This document shows positions 5,020 through 5,039 of a stretch of DNA of 5,039 nucleotides, in pieces. The notes under the pieces are model-generated. The model ran no database searches. It saw only the letters and a program-made list of their open reading frames with translations, and was not told the origin of the DNA. The position numbers and the translations under genes were made by a program. How positions within the stretch are numbered: the first letter of the stretch is position 1; the number at the start of each line of letters is the position of its first letter. Source of the stretch: an uncultured Prevotella sp. (GTDB lineage Bacteria > Bacteroidota > Bacteroidia > Bacteroidales > Bacteroidaceae); contig CALIZL010000029.1 of assembly GCA_938028745.1 (NCBI GenBank), positions 1 to 5,039 on the forward strand, given 5' to 3'.

Positions 5020-5039
5020 TAGTCTAATTTATACTTCTC

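Larger units (their letters stand above)
4324..5039 (+). mobile_element. IS5-family insertion sequence, copy C (right end not identified)
   Basis: The left end GAAGTCAGCTAGACTTTT keeps the AAGTC-N5-GACTT arms seen in copies A and B. The leader, hairpin and transposase start closely match copy A, and the transposase frame then extends much further than in A. The right boundary could not be placed. The last bases of the window contain ACTTCTC, which only weakly resembles the expected right end, and the transposase loses family resemblance after about 4970. The element may continue past the window or may be truncated near 4970-5039. Confidence 0.7.

Overview
The window looks like Bacteroidota, most likely order Bacteroidales and plausibly a Prevotella-type genome. 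Three things point there. One is a carboxypeptidase-regulatory-like / plug / outer-membrane-barrel protein beside a GLPGLI-family exported protein, a pairing characteristic of this phylum. The second is signal peptides ending in A|Q. The third is absence of convincing Shine-Dalgarno sequences before the genes. The genus is an inference; no rRNA or other marker is present.

Layout, left to right. (1) Positions 1-391, minus strand: the 5' part of an unrecognised exported protein that runs off the window. (2) Positions 405-811: a 407-bp internally deleted IS5-type insertion sequence (copy A). Both terminal inverted repeats survive, but only the first and last parts of the transposase remain, with a stop codon and a frameshift. 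(3) Positions 811-866: seven tandem copies of an 8-bp unit (YGTYAACT), followed by about 70 bp of unassigned sequence. A 45-codon plus-strand reading frame (804-941) crosses this area. (4) Positions 936-4229, minus strand: a tight two-gene operon. The promoter-proximal gene encodes a 230-aa GLPGLI protein, followed after 3 bp by an 865-aa TonB-dependent-receptor-like outer-membrane barrel. (5) Positions 4260-4323: a 64-bp orphan left end of the same IS (copy B), abutting a further copy (copy C, 4324 to the window edge). The transposase frame of C is broken by one extra C and loses family resemblance before the third catalytic motif.

The two operon genes are both exported and almost certainly co-expressed. 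The expected arrangement is a periplasmic or surface GLPGLI protein working with an outer-membrane channel or receptor of unknown substrate. The truncated exported protein lies downstream in the same direction and may once have belonged to the same transcription unit, now separated by IS copy A and the repeat tract.

I see no novel defence, CRISPR or RNA-gene system here. The most interesting non-coding structure is a long inverted repeat in the IS left end whose 3' arm stops exactly at the transposase ATG, with a Bacteroidetes -7-like box inside its 5' arm. That layout would suppress translation from read-through transcripts while sparing the element's own message. The other points of interest are the apparently nested IS left ends, the small reading frame with a basic, proline-rich tail, and the octamer array.
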